Shown piece by piece: positions 31,716 through 39,006 of a stretch of 39,006 nucleotides of DNA. This stretch comes from Planctomycetales bacterium (GTDB lineage: Bacteria > Planctomycetota > Phycisphaerae > SM23-33), in the NCBI GenBank assembly GCA_030592655.1, contig JAUVIQ010000004.1, forward strand, positions 1-39,006. Direction: 5' to 3'. Under the pieces are notes generated by a model that had not been told where the DNA came from, searched no databases, and was given only the letters and a program-made list of their open reading frames with translations. The first letter of the stretch is position 1, and each line of letters starts with the position of its first letter. The position numbers and the translations under genes are program-made.

Positions 31716-33601
31716 GGTTGTATTTTATCAAGGATTTTCCGGCGGTGGATAAGATAGTAATCCCGCTGGATGCGGCATTGCCAATATCTTGTTTCCGGTG
31801 TCGCGTCCAGGTCGAAGACGGGCATCTCCGGCACGATGGATGAGTACATGCGCGACATAAGCCAGCCTGCCAGGTACGAATCAATCCCGGCTGGGTTGAA
31901 CTTCGCGCCGGCGAAGACGCGGTCGAACCCCGTCGGTGCACCGGCCATAGCCAGCGCCGTCAGAACCCGCCGCTGTCCGAATTCGCCCGATTTGGTCAGT
32001 GCAGCGACTTTGTCGATATACTCCCGCCGGTTCAGTATCAGCATCGCGCAGTTGTACGAACCGGCTGCAAACTGGTCGTTTAGCCCGATGAGTCTGGATT
32101 CGATTACCTCGGCCAGGCTGTCGGCTTTGTCTGTTTCACGTGCCAGAAGCGCCAGCAGGATCGTCGCGTTTGCTCGGACGGTTTTGTTGTAGATACCGGG
32201 TCCGAAAAATACGCCTCCGATTCGCCAGGCATCGTCCGTTCGGCTTTTGGCGAGGTTCCATGCCACGTAATCGCCGGCAAGGTAGATTTTGGACTCACAG
32301 GCAACCAGCAGTGATTCGTCCGCCTGTTTGCCGGCGAGTTTGAACAGTGCCGTTGCCGCCGCAGCCGACGGAACCGGCGTATCCGAGCCTCCTGCCGCCC
32401 GACCCAGGATGGTAAGCGTTCTCGACATTAGTGCCGTGTCTTTGGCGATGATTTCACGTCGATTCGCGATGGCTTCGGATGCGAGGATCATTGCGACGGA
32501 TGTTCGTGGGTGCCAGAGTTTTTCCATTACCGTGACGAAAATGTTCGCAGGCATATCGAGTTTGGCCGCTGCGTTTATTGCCGCAGCGAGCGTGGTCGCG
32601 TCGCCGCCGGTCAGTTTTTTTCTACGTAAAATGAGTCTATCGATGGTCCCCTGCTGTATGAGCGGTTTGGCCTCGTGGATTTTCAGTCTTCCCGCTGCTA
32701 TCAAGACCGAAGCGGGACTGATTTGCCCGTGTCGCTGTGAGTCCTTCAGCACTTTCATAACCGCCGGTCCGACAGATTCCTTATTAAGCATCGTCGAGAC
32801 ATACAGCAGTTTATCCAACAGGTTGCCCTTACCGGCCTTGTGTGCCGACAGTACGGCTTGGGCAATTTGTGCTGCGAACTTTTTCGGTTCCAGCCTCGCC
32901 AGTGCGTAAGCGGCAGCAGCGTGTTCGTCGTCGGTTTGAGGTTCTTCGAGGATTTTAGCGATGGCGTCCGTGCAGGTTTTTCGTCCGGCGAGGCCTGCGT
33001 CAATGGCCGCCGAGGCGCGGACCTGCGGTTTGTCGTCGCCGAGCAGTTTGGTCAGCGTTTCGTCGTCGCCAAGCCGGCACGCCAGAAGGGCTGAAGCGGA
33101 GCGAATCCCGGATGATACGTCTCCTGCCGCCAGACTAAGCGCCTTGCGGACGTGGACGTTATCGCGCCCGTCCAGAATGAGCCTGTGCAGAAAGACGCCC
33201 CTTGCCTCGACGAATCGGTCGTTATCGTCGCTGATGCAGGAGATGAATTTGACCAGGTAGAACCTGTCGAGTTGTTCGCCTTTTCGTGAGGGCGTGCGGA
33301 ATTTTCCAAGGCGGTTCAGCACGCTTACCATCGCTGAAAACTGGGCGTCCCCAGCCGAGTCAAGCCTGCTTTCTATCCGCTCAATGAGTTGAGGCCGGTC
33401 TTCCGCGACGGACACGGCCAGGACGATTCCCTGCTTGCGCCGGAGCGGGTCTTCGGAGTCGAGCATGTCGAGGATTTTCATATCCCGCACAATCGGTATT
33501 GCCACCCATGCCGCCACTACGCCCAGTATCACCGCAATCAGACTGGTCATTATCCGCCGTTGCCAGCGGTGCTGCCGAAAATAACTAAATATCGCGCCCA
33601 T
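31712..33601 (-). CDS. Membrane-anchored HEAT-like repeat protein of unknown function
   Basis: The 629-residue product has one N-terminal transmembrane helix (IMTSLIAVILGVVAAWVAIPIV, residues about 17-38) and then a long all-helical region. Short helix pairs rich in Ala and Leu (for example LLACRLGDDETLTKLLGDDK, followed by PQVRASAAIDAGLAGRKTCT) resemble HEAT/armadillo-type repeats. Such solenoids are scaffolds for protein interaction. I recognise no enzyme motif or named family. It starts 35 bases after asnB and overlaps ispG by 4 bases. No good ribosome-binding site precedes the ATG. The C-terminal 50 residues (SRMYSSIVPEMPVFDLDATP) are not repeat-like. Confidence 0.75.
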   Translation of the reverse strand: MGAIFSYFRQHRWQRRIMTSLIAVILGVVAAWVAIPIVRDMKILDMLDSEDPLRRKQGIVLAVSVAEDRPQLIERIESRLDSAGDAQFSAMVSVLNRLGKFRTPSRKGEQLDRFYLVKFISCISDDNDRFVEARGVFLHRLILDGRDNVHVRKALSLAAGDVSSGIRSASALLACRLGDDETLTKLLGDDKPQVRASAAIDAGLAGRKTCTDAIAKILEEPQTDDEHAAAAYALARLEPKKFAAQIAQAVLSAHKAGKGNLLDKLLYVSTMLNKESVGPAVMKVLKDSQRHGQISPASVLIAAGRLKIHEAKPLIQQGTIDRLILRRKKLTGGDATTLAAAINAAAKLDMPANIFVTVMEKLWHPRTSVAMILASEAIANRREIIAKDTALMSRTLTILGRAAGGSDTPVPSAAAATALFKLAGKQADESLLVACESKIYLAGDYVAWNLAKSRTDDAWRIGGVFFGPGIYNKTVRANATILLALLARETDKADSLAEVIESRLIGLNDQFAAGSYNCAMLILNRREYIDKVAALTKSGEFGQRRVLTALAMAGAPTGFDRVFAGAKFNPAGIDSYLAGWLMSRMYSSIVPEMPVFDLDATPETRYWQCRIQRDYYLIHRRKILDKIQP

Positions 33602-33635
33602 ATTTTATGAGTGTATGTCCGCTCGCCCGCCTCCG

Positions 33636-35576
33636 TCAATCGCCAAAACGAATCCCCATCAGTTCCGACCACCGTATCAGGTTCACCATCCTCCAGATAT
33701 GCCGGTCGAACCGTTTGCGTCCCTCGGCCACCGCTTGCCATTCCTTTTGAACCTCCCGACAGTTCAACGGACTCGCCGCCGAAGCCGCATCGCTCCGGAA
33801 GATACCGTCAGCCCAGGGTCTCAGGGCGGTCAACCAGTTTTTTTCGGGCGTCTCGAAACCTATTTTATCCTTACGCTCCAGAATTTCTTCCGGAACGATT
33901 CCGCGCATTGCGCGACGGAAAAGCAACTTGCCCGTCCCGTCCGGACCGATGTGATATTCTTCAGGCAGGGACAGGCAAAACTCCGCCAGTTCCGGCGTCA
34001 GGAACGGAACGCGACTCTCGACGGAAAAAGCCATGGAGTTCCTGTCCTCGTATCGAAGTAGTTTCGGTACGCTGGTGCGGGTCAGCGTTTCATACAGTTG
34101 CTCCCTGAGCGCATCGCGCCGGAGGCATTGGCGGGGAAATTCAGGTAAAACCGATCGCCGGCGGAACCATTCGCCGTTGAGCCATTGTGGCAGAAGGTTT
34201 TGACCGATTAATCTCAAGGCTGGGGCTTTCAATTTGTCGGGCAGCATGAATGCGCCCGTATAGCACAATATCCATAATCCCCCAGCCGGTCCCGGCAGCC
34301 TCATCGCCCGTGCGAGCAGACGTGCTGCCGAAAGCAATTGTCCCTGCCTCAAAAGAGAAGTTACGCGAGCGCCTACATAATACCTGTATCCGCCCAGGAT
34401 TTCGTCGGCTCCCTGCCCGTCCAGCATGACCTTTATCCCGGCCTCGTGCGCAAGGCGAAATACGCGATACTGTGCATACATGCTCGTACCGCTTACCGGC
34501 TCGCTTTGCGCGGCGATCATGTCGTCAAGGTCGGCGACCATTTCTTCCGGCCTGATCCTGACTTTATGCGAATGAGCGCCGGACTCACCGACGATAAGAT
34601 CGACCCATTTCTCCTCGCTGATAGCATCGTCTGAAGCGACGTAACTGAACGTGCTGATCCGCAGGTCGTCGCCCTGGATATGCCGCATCGCCATGACAAT
34701 GGCTGAAGAGTCGATCCCGCCGGATAATGCCGCACCGACGGAAACATCGCTGCGAAGATGAATTTGAACGTTCCGGAGAAAAAGTTCCCGCAATTTATCA
34801 GCCGCTTCATCAAACGACAGGTCCGCCCGTCGGGAAGTGTCCATCCGCCAATAGCGGACCTGCTCCGGTTCGGAATGCGAATCGACGGGAATCTCAATGT
34901 AATGCGCCGAACGGAGCTGGCGAACGTCGGCCAGAAGGGTCTGGTCGCCGTAATCGGTAATGCCGAAACGGAGATACTCATACAAACGAGACGGATTTGC
35001 CCGACGAGCGACGTCTCGAATTTCCAGGAGTGCCCTTATCTCGCTGGAAAAGGCGAAAAACCGCTCGCAACTGACATAGTACAGAGGTTTTATCCCGAAA
35101 AAGTCGCGTACCAGCAGCAACTTACGGTCTTTGGTGTCCAGAATGACGGCAGCGAACATTCCAACCAGACGCCCGATCGCCTCATGCCCCCAATGCGCCC
35201 ACGCCGACAACAGCACTTCGGTATCACTTCGACTCCGAAAGCGGACGCCCTTCGCTTCGAGTTCTTCCCGCAGTTCCAGGTAGTTGTAGATTTCCCCGTT
35301 GAAGACGATGTGATATCGTCCATCGGGCGTGCTCATAGGCTGAGCGCCCACCCGGGTAACGTCGAGAATGGACAATCGCCGGTGCGCAAACCCGACTGAA
35401 CAGCCCCCCGGCAACTCGTCAATGCTTTGTGAAACCCGCACCTGTCCGTTCGGCGACCACGAAAGAAAACCAAGGTCGTCCGGACCTCTATGCGCCAGAC
35501 AATCGCTCATTCGCGCAAGCGTCTTCGAGTTCACGCAGGTTCCGTCGAAACGTATTATCCCGGCAATTCCACACAT
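33636..35576 (-). CDS. asnB: Asparagine synthase (glutamine-hydrolysing)
   Basis: The 646-residue enzyme pairs an N-terminal class II glutamine amidotransferase domain (Cys2 nucleophile in MCGIAGIIRFDG, DCLAHRGPDD, FAHRRLSILD, IVFNGEIYNYLELR) with a C-terminal ATP-dependent synthetase domain (SVGAALSGGIDSSAIVMAM pyrophosphatase motif; MLDGQGADEILGGYRYY). I start it at the ATG preceding CGIAG, because the nucleophile must follow the initiator Met; a longer frame adds 18 residues that would block it. Its place next to wecB suggests a role in surface-polysaccharide amidation, as for AsnB-like proteins in exopolysaccharide clusters, though plain asparagine synthesis is possible. Confidence 0.94.
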   Translation of the reverse strand: MCGIAGIIRFDGTCVNSKTLARMSDCLAHRGPDDLGFLSWSPNGQVRVSQSIDELPGGCSVGFAHRRLSILDVTRVGAQPMSTPDGRYHIVFNGEIYNYLELREELEAKGVRFRSRSDTEVLLSAWAHWGHEAIGRLVGMFAAVILDTKDRKLLLVRDFFGIKPLYYVSCERFFAFSSEIRALLEIRDVARRANPSRLYEYLRFGITDYGDQTLLADVRQLRSAHYIEIPVDSHSEPEQVRYWRMDTSRRADLSFDEAADKLRELFLRNVQIHLRSDVSVGAALSGGIDSSAIVMAMRHIQGDDLRISTFSYVASDDAISEEKWVDLIVGESGAHSHKVRIRPEEMVADLDDMIAAQSEPVSGTSMYAQYRVFRLAHEAGIKVMLDGQGADEILGGYRYYVGARVTSLLRQGQLLSAARLLARAMRLPGPAGGLWILCYTGAFMLPDKLKAPALRLIGQNLLPQWLNGEWFRRRSVLPEFPRQCLRRDALREQLYETLTRTSVPKLLRYEDRNSMAFSVESRVPFLTPELAEFCLSLPEEYHIGPDGTGKLLFRRAMRGIVPEEILERKDKIGFETPEKNWLTALRPWADGIFRSDAASAASPLNCREVQKEWQAVAEGRKRFDRHIWRMVNLIRWSELMGIRFGD

Positions 35577-35626
35577 CAGGTCGAAACTCGTCCTCTTTTT
35601 GACGCCATAACGTCCCCATATGCCCA

Positions 35627-36781
35627 TCATTTCAGAAGTGCGATGATTTTTTCGGCACTGTGCCCGTCGCCGTAGAGGTCGGTGGGGCGGTCGGCGGGTA
35701 GCGAGCAGCCAGTCTGTTCAAATTCATCCACAGCCGCGACGATTTTCTGCGTATCAGCGCCGACGACGCGGTTACATCCAGCCTGGACCAGTTCGACCCA
35801 TTCCGTCTCGTCTCGCAGCGTAATGCAGGGTTTCTCGAACCAATATGCCTCCTTCTGCACGCCGCCGGAGTCGGTGAGGATAAGCCGGGCGTTGGCTTCC
35901 AGCGTCAGCATGTCCAGATACGCGACCGGTTCGATTAAAATAGGGGACGCTAACCTATTTTTGCTCTGGTGGCGGTGCCGAGGATGTGTACGTGAGGGCT
36001 GGGGAGGCGAAAATAGGTTAGCGTCCCCTATTTTACCTCGCGTACGCGGGTGCATGGGCAGGATAATCGGCATATCAATCTGCTCGAAGGCCTGGCCGAT
36101 ACTGTTCAAGCGGTCGGGGTCGTCGGTATTTTCAGCCCGGTGGATCGTGGCGAGGTAATACGAATTCGGCTGAAGTTTCAGCGTTTGCATTATGTCGCTT
36201 TTTTCCCGTGCGAGTTCGGTATTGAACAGGACCGAGTCGTACATCACGTCGCCGACGTTGTGGACGCCTTCGGTTATTCCTTCTTCAGCCAGGTTTCCGA
36301 CGGCAGTCGGTGTCGGGCATAGCAGCAGCGTCGAGAGACGGTCTGCGACGATGCGATTGATTTCTTCGGGCATCCGCCGGTTGTAACTTCGCAGACCCGC
36401 TTCGACGTGCGCGACGGGGATGTGGAGTTTGGCCGCTGCCAACGCGCCGGCAAGCGTCGAATTGGTGTCGCCGTAGATGAGTACCCAGTCGGGTTTGGTT
36501 TCGGTCAGGACATTTTCGAGTTTTTCCAGCATCGCCCCGGTTTGTTGGCCATGGGGTCCTGAACCGACTTTGAGGTTCACGTCCGGACGCGGAATGTGGA
36601 GTTGGTCGAAAAACACCTTCGACATATTCTCATCATAATGCTGCCCTGTGTGAACGATGTGCTCATTGAGCGTGATGGTCGTCGATGTCCGGTCAAATTC
36701 GGCGACGGCCCGGCTGACCGCAGCGGCTTTGATGAACTGTGGACGTGCGCCCACGATGGTGATTATTTTGATGCTCTTCAT
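35627..36781 (-). CDS. wecB: UDP-N-acetylglucosamine 2-epimerase with a palindromic element translated inside it
   Basis: WecB makes UDP-ManNAc from UDP-GlcNAc for surface polysaccharides. The 384-residue product has VGARPQFIKAAAVSRA, HTGQHYDENMS, LIYGDTNSTLAGALAAAKLH, HVEAGLRSYNRRMPEEINR, TIHRAENTDD and LILTDSGGVQKEAYWF, all typical. Between HPRTR (about residue 248) and IEPVAYLDML there are 34 residues instead of the usual 17 or so. This segment (GKIGDANLFSPPQPSRTHPR, then HRHQSKNRLASPIL) is encoded by a 98-bp element with perfect inverted ends. The frame is kept. The site is a surface loop between two core elements in the family, so activity may survive. It starts the minus-strand run wecB-asnB-HEAT-ispG. 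Confidence 0.93.
   Translation of the reverse strand: MKSIKIITIVGARPQFIKAAAVSRAVAEFDRTSTTITLNEHIVHTGQHYDENMSKVFFDQLHIPRPDVNLKVGSGPHGQQTGAMLEKLENVLTETKPDWVLIYGDTNSTLAGALAAAKLHIPVAHVEAGLRSYNRRMPEEINRIVADRLSTLLLCPTPTAVGNLAEEGITEGVHNVGDVMYDSVLFNTELAREKSDIMQTLKLQPNSYYLATIHRAENTDDPDRLNSIGQAFEQIDMPIILPMHPRTRGKIGDANLFSPPQPSRTHPRHRHQSKNRLASPILIEPVAYLDMLTLEANARLILTDSGGVQKEAYWFEKPCITLRDETEWVELVQAGCNRVVGADTQKIVAAVDEFEQTGCSLPADRPTDLYGDGHSAEKIIALLK
35937..36034. repeat. 98-bp element with perfect 25-bp terminal inverted repeats inside wecB
   Basis: Bases 35937-35961 (AAAATAGGGGACGCTAACCT and onward) and 36010-36034 are exact inverted copies around a 48-base GC-rich centre. Size and structure resemble REP/MITE-type non-autonomous elements. 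It is fully translated within wecB. Confidence 0.92.
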
Positions 36782-36903
36782 CGTGCGACATCATACAACG
36801 GATTTTCATAAACTAATAGAGTCTTGACCGGAGATGTTTAAACGGGACAATCGCTTATCGAGATCGATTATTTTTGATTTGATAACTTATCGGAGCGTAA
36901 CAG

Positions 36904-38661
36904 ATGCGGTTTCTTTTCGATTTGGGTCATCCTGCGCACTTTCATCTGTTCAAGAACGTTATAAGCGTGCTGAAGGACCAGGGGCATCGCGTTTTGATAG
37001 TTGCCCGCCAAAAGGATTGCCTTCCTGAATTGCTTCGTGAATCCGGTTGGCCTCATATTTTTATTCGTCGCAGACGGCGTGGGCTGGTTTCCCTGGGGGT
37101 CGAGGCGTTGAAGGTGCTTGGGCGGGTATCGTTTGGGGGGCTTATCAAACCGGTCGATCTGATGATAGGCACTTCCATCGTGATAGGTCCGGCTTCGCGT
37201 ATGACCGGCGCAACTTCGGTGGTATTCTGCGAGGATGACGCCTCTGTGGTTCCGATGTTCGCCAAAGTTGCGTACAAGGCGTCCCATTACATTGTTACGC
37301 CGCGCTCTCTGGAGCATGAGGCTTATGGTCCTAAGCACCTGACGTACCGGGGTTATCACGAGTTGGCATATTTGCATCCTGATGTATATCGTCCCGATCC
37401 CGGTGTGCGTGAATTGCTCGGCGTAAAGCCCAATGAGAAATACTTCGTTCTTCGCCTGGTCGCGTTGACTGCCCATCACGACATCGGTCAGAAGGGCGTC
37501 AACCCTACCCAGGCGCAGGCAGTGGTTGAGCGGCTCAGCCCGCACGGACGGGTTTTCATCAGCGCCGAAGCCGAGGTTCCCGAAAACCTCAAACAGTACA
37601 TTCTCCCGACGCCGGTGGAGAAGATTCTCGACGTAATGGCCTTTGCCGAAATGGTCGTAGGCGACAGTCAGACCATGACGATCGAGGCTGCGGTAATCGG
37701 GACGCCTTCGTTACGCTGCAATACCTTCGTGGGTCGGTTGTCTGTCCTTGAAGAGTTGGAGCACCGTTACGGACTTACTGTCGGCATCAGGCCTGAGAAT
37801 TTCGACAAGGTATTCGAACAGATAGACATCTGGCTTGCCCAGGACGACCTGAAGCAGCAATGGGCACGGAAGCGAGACGTCATGCTGGAAGAATGTGTCA
37901 ACCTGAACGACTGGATGCTAAAACTGTTTGATCGTCTCGCGCATCATAAGAGTATCGGGCTCGGATTTCGGCGAGCTCAATCGAGTCGCGGTATATTCCG
38001 CTCGCGGCGCAGGCCTCAAAAGCGTGCTCCGACCCTTACCGCAAGTCCCATGGAGACCTATGGCCCACTCGAAAGGGACAAACCTCTCCAGGATAAATAC
38101 GCGATACGCGAGCCTGTCGCGCGCCATCTGGTCAGGAATTTTTTCAGGTCGATAGAGGAGTTGTTGAATATCGCCGGCGGTCGAATTCTGGACGTCGGCG
38201 CCGGCGAAGGCGACGCATACCAGTTCCTCTCGCCTGAGATAGTTGCCCGTGGCGTTACGGCGTTGGAGATTAATCCAGCCTGCTTTGCCCGCATGGCAAA
38301 GATCGCCCCTTCGCTCAAACCGGTTGAGGGTACTATTTACGAAATACCGTTTGAGGATAATTTATTTGAAACCGTGCTCTGTTCGGAGGTTCTGGAGCAT
38401 CTCGATGACCCGGACAAGGGTTTGCGTGAACTGCTGCGTGTCAGCAGTCGATGGGTACTTATCAGCGTGCCCCGCGAACCGATATGGCGGATTCTCAACA
38501 TGGCGCGAGGGGCTTACTGGCGTCAATTCGGTAACACTCCGGACCACGTGCAGCATTGGAGCAAGCGAGGTTTCATCCGTTGGGTGGAGCAATATGCCGA
38601 AGTAAAGGTCGTCCGCTCTCCGCTGCCGTGGACTATCATTCTGGCCTCACCGCGGGGCTAA
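36904..38661 (+). CDS. DUF354 protein fused to a class I SAM-dependent methyltransferase
   Basis: Residues 1-345 match DUF354 proteins (MRFLFDLGHPAHFHLFKNVI at the start; MVVGDSQTMTIEAAVIGTPS late), a GT-B-like glycosyltransferase-fold family found in polysaccharide clusters. After an arginine-rich linker (about residues 350-380) comes a methyltransferase domain with SAM motif I (GGRILDVGAGEGDAYQFL), an acidic strand-2 end (VTALEINPAC), motif II/III (ETVLCSEVLEHLDDPDKGLRELLRV) and a PREP-type post-motif. The 585-residue frame is continuous. The two domains are normally separate genes; an internal ATG at 38050 just before the methyltransferase could be its former start. It is divergent from wecB and probably modifies a surface glycan, but the substrate is unknown. 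Confidence 0.85.
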   Translation: MRFLFDLGHPAHFHLFKNVISVLKDQGHRVLIVARQKDCLPELLRESGWPHIFIRRRRRGLVSLGVEALKVLGRVSFGGLIKPVDLMIGTSIVIGPASRMTGATSVVFCEDDASVVPMFAKVAYKASHYIVTPRSLEHEAYGPKHLTYRGYHELAYLHPDVYRPDPGVRELLGVKPNEKYFVLRLVALTAHHDIGQKGVNPTQAQAVVERLSPHGRVFISAEAEVPENLKQYILPTPVEKILDVMAFAEMVVGDSQTMTIEAAVIGTPSLRCNTFVGRLSVLEELEHRYGLTVGIRPENFDKVFEQIDIWLAQDDLKQQWARKRDVMLEECVNLNDWMLKLFDRLAHHKSIGLGFRRAQSSRGIFRSRRRPQKRAPTLTASPMETYGPLERDKPLQDKYAIREPVARHLVRNFFRSIEELLNIAGGRILDVGAGEGDAYQFLSPEIVARGVTALEINPACFARMAKIAPSLKPVEGTIYEIPFEDNLFETVLCSEVLEHLDDPDKGLRELLRVSSRWVLISVPREPIWRILNMARGAYWRQFGNTPDHVQHWSKRGFIRWVEQYAEVKVVRSPLPWTIILASPRG

Positions 38662-39006
38662 CTTACTGCGTGCATTTGCTTCAGGTTTTGCCATGTGGCC
38701 GCTACGCGGTCCATCAAACCCATGTTCTGGAGCGACAGCGCCAATGCCGCCCGAACCTGCCTGTTTCCCGGCGCAAGCGAAGCCGCCTTTTCCATATGCT
38801 CAACGGCGTTGGAGAACTGCCGACGATCCGTCTGTAACAACGCAAGGCGATAGTGCAGGTCCACGTACTCGTTCTTCAGTTCCAGCGCCTGTTTGAAGGT
38901 TTCGACGGCTTGGTCTGTTTGTCCCAGTTCCTGCTGGGTAATTCCCCGCCGGATGATTGCAGCGACGTACGTCGGATTGATACGGGCGGCTTCGGTGAAC
39001 TGTTCG
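38658..39006 (-). CDS. TPR-repeat protein (3' part; runs off the right edge)
   Basis: The minus-strand frame is open from the window edge to TAG at 38658-38660 and encodes 115 residues. They contain three tetratricopeptide repeats, for example QELGQTDQAVETFKQALELK, LLQTDRRQFSNAVEHMEKAA and LSLQNMGLMDRVAATWQNLK, with the expected Gly/Ala/Pro spacing of about 34 residues. TPR solenoids mediate protein interactions. The N-terminal part, and so the full role, is outside the window. It overlaps the convergent fusion gene by 4 bases. Confidence 0.88.
   Translation of the reverse strand, partial: EQFTEAARINPTYVAAIIRRGITQQELGQTDQAVETFKQALELKNEYVDLHYRLALLQTDRRQFSNAVEHMEKAASLAPGNRQVRAALALSLQNMGLMDRVAATWQNLKQMHAVS

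Noticed and set aside
36782..36903. Promoter candidates in the wecB/DUF354 divergent gap
   Set aside because: A TTGACC is present but no acceptable -10 lies at 16-18 bases, so I do not call a site.

Overview
The window looks like chromosomal DNA of a moderately GC-rich, diderm, free-living bacterium, most plausibly a planctomycete of the Phycisphaerae type. This is an inference from gene content: a Gfo/Idh/MocA oxidoreductase, sugar-phosphate isomerase and aldo/keto reductase cluster; a pseudopilin operon with a very large GspK-like protein; a Lol-type ABC transporter; a deacetylase-family protein; a ThiD2-ThiE fusion; and intergenic regions full of short palindromic 'stutter' repeats. There is no rRNA, tRNA, CRISPR array, phage or complete insertion sequence.

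Region 1 (1-13.3 kb) is mostly housekeeping. At the left edge, on the minus strand, is the 5' part of a secreted arginine-rich protein built of 18-residue repeats. Next come a short UvrC (minus), a HicB-like protein coupled to a membrane-anchored histone-deacetylase-family protein (plus), thiE fused to ThiD2 and glyA (minus), a membrane thioredoxin-fold protein (plus), a family 2 glycosyltransferase, a class IV aminotransferase (ilvE-like), a LolD-like ATPase overlapping its FtsX-like permease, lysS (all minus), and a small CopG-type regulator (plus).

Region 2 (13.4-16.5 kb) is a minus-strand three-gene cassette: aldo/keto reductase, TIM-barrel sugar isomerase/epimerase and Gfo/Idh/MocA dehydrogenase, probably for sugar or polyol oxidation.

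Region 3 (16.77-30.6 kb) is one plus-strand type II secretion / type IV pilus operon. It starts with a good sigma-70 promoter and a structured ~230-nt leader. The order is GspE/PilB ATPase, PilT (broken by one in-frame TAG), a second GspE/PilB ATPase, the GspF/PilC platform protein, three GspG-like pseudopilins, then GspH-, GspI-, GspJ- and GspK-like proteins. The GspE, GspF and pseudopilin products would form the motor and pseudopilus of an envelope machine. Secretin and GspC/L/M genes are not in the window.

Region 4 (30.6-39.0 kb): convergent to this, on the minus strand, lie wecB, asnB, a membrane HEAT-like repeat protein and ispG. Divergent from wecB is a plus-strand DUF354-methyltransferase fusion. 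wecB, asnB and the fusion suggest surface polysaccharide synthesis. A TPR protein on the minus strand runs off the right edge.

The most striking feature is the behaviour of the small repeats. The same families that sit between genes also occur inside genes. Six consecutive pseudopilin genes have unusual leader peptides (18 to about 56 residues) made largely of translated repeat sequence, all upstream of the prepilin-peptidase site and so removed from the mature protein. A different 98-bp element with perfect 25-bp inverted ends is translated inside wecB. With the amber codon in pilT, the 18-residue repeat protein and the structured leader of the secretion operon, these are the items most worth checking.
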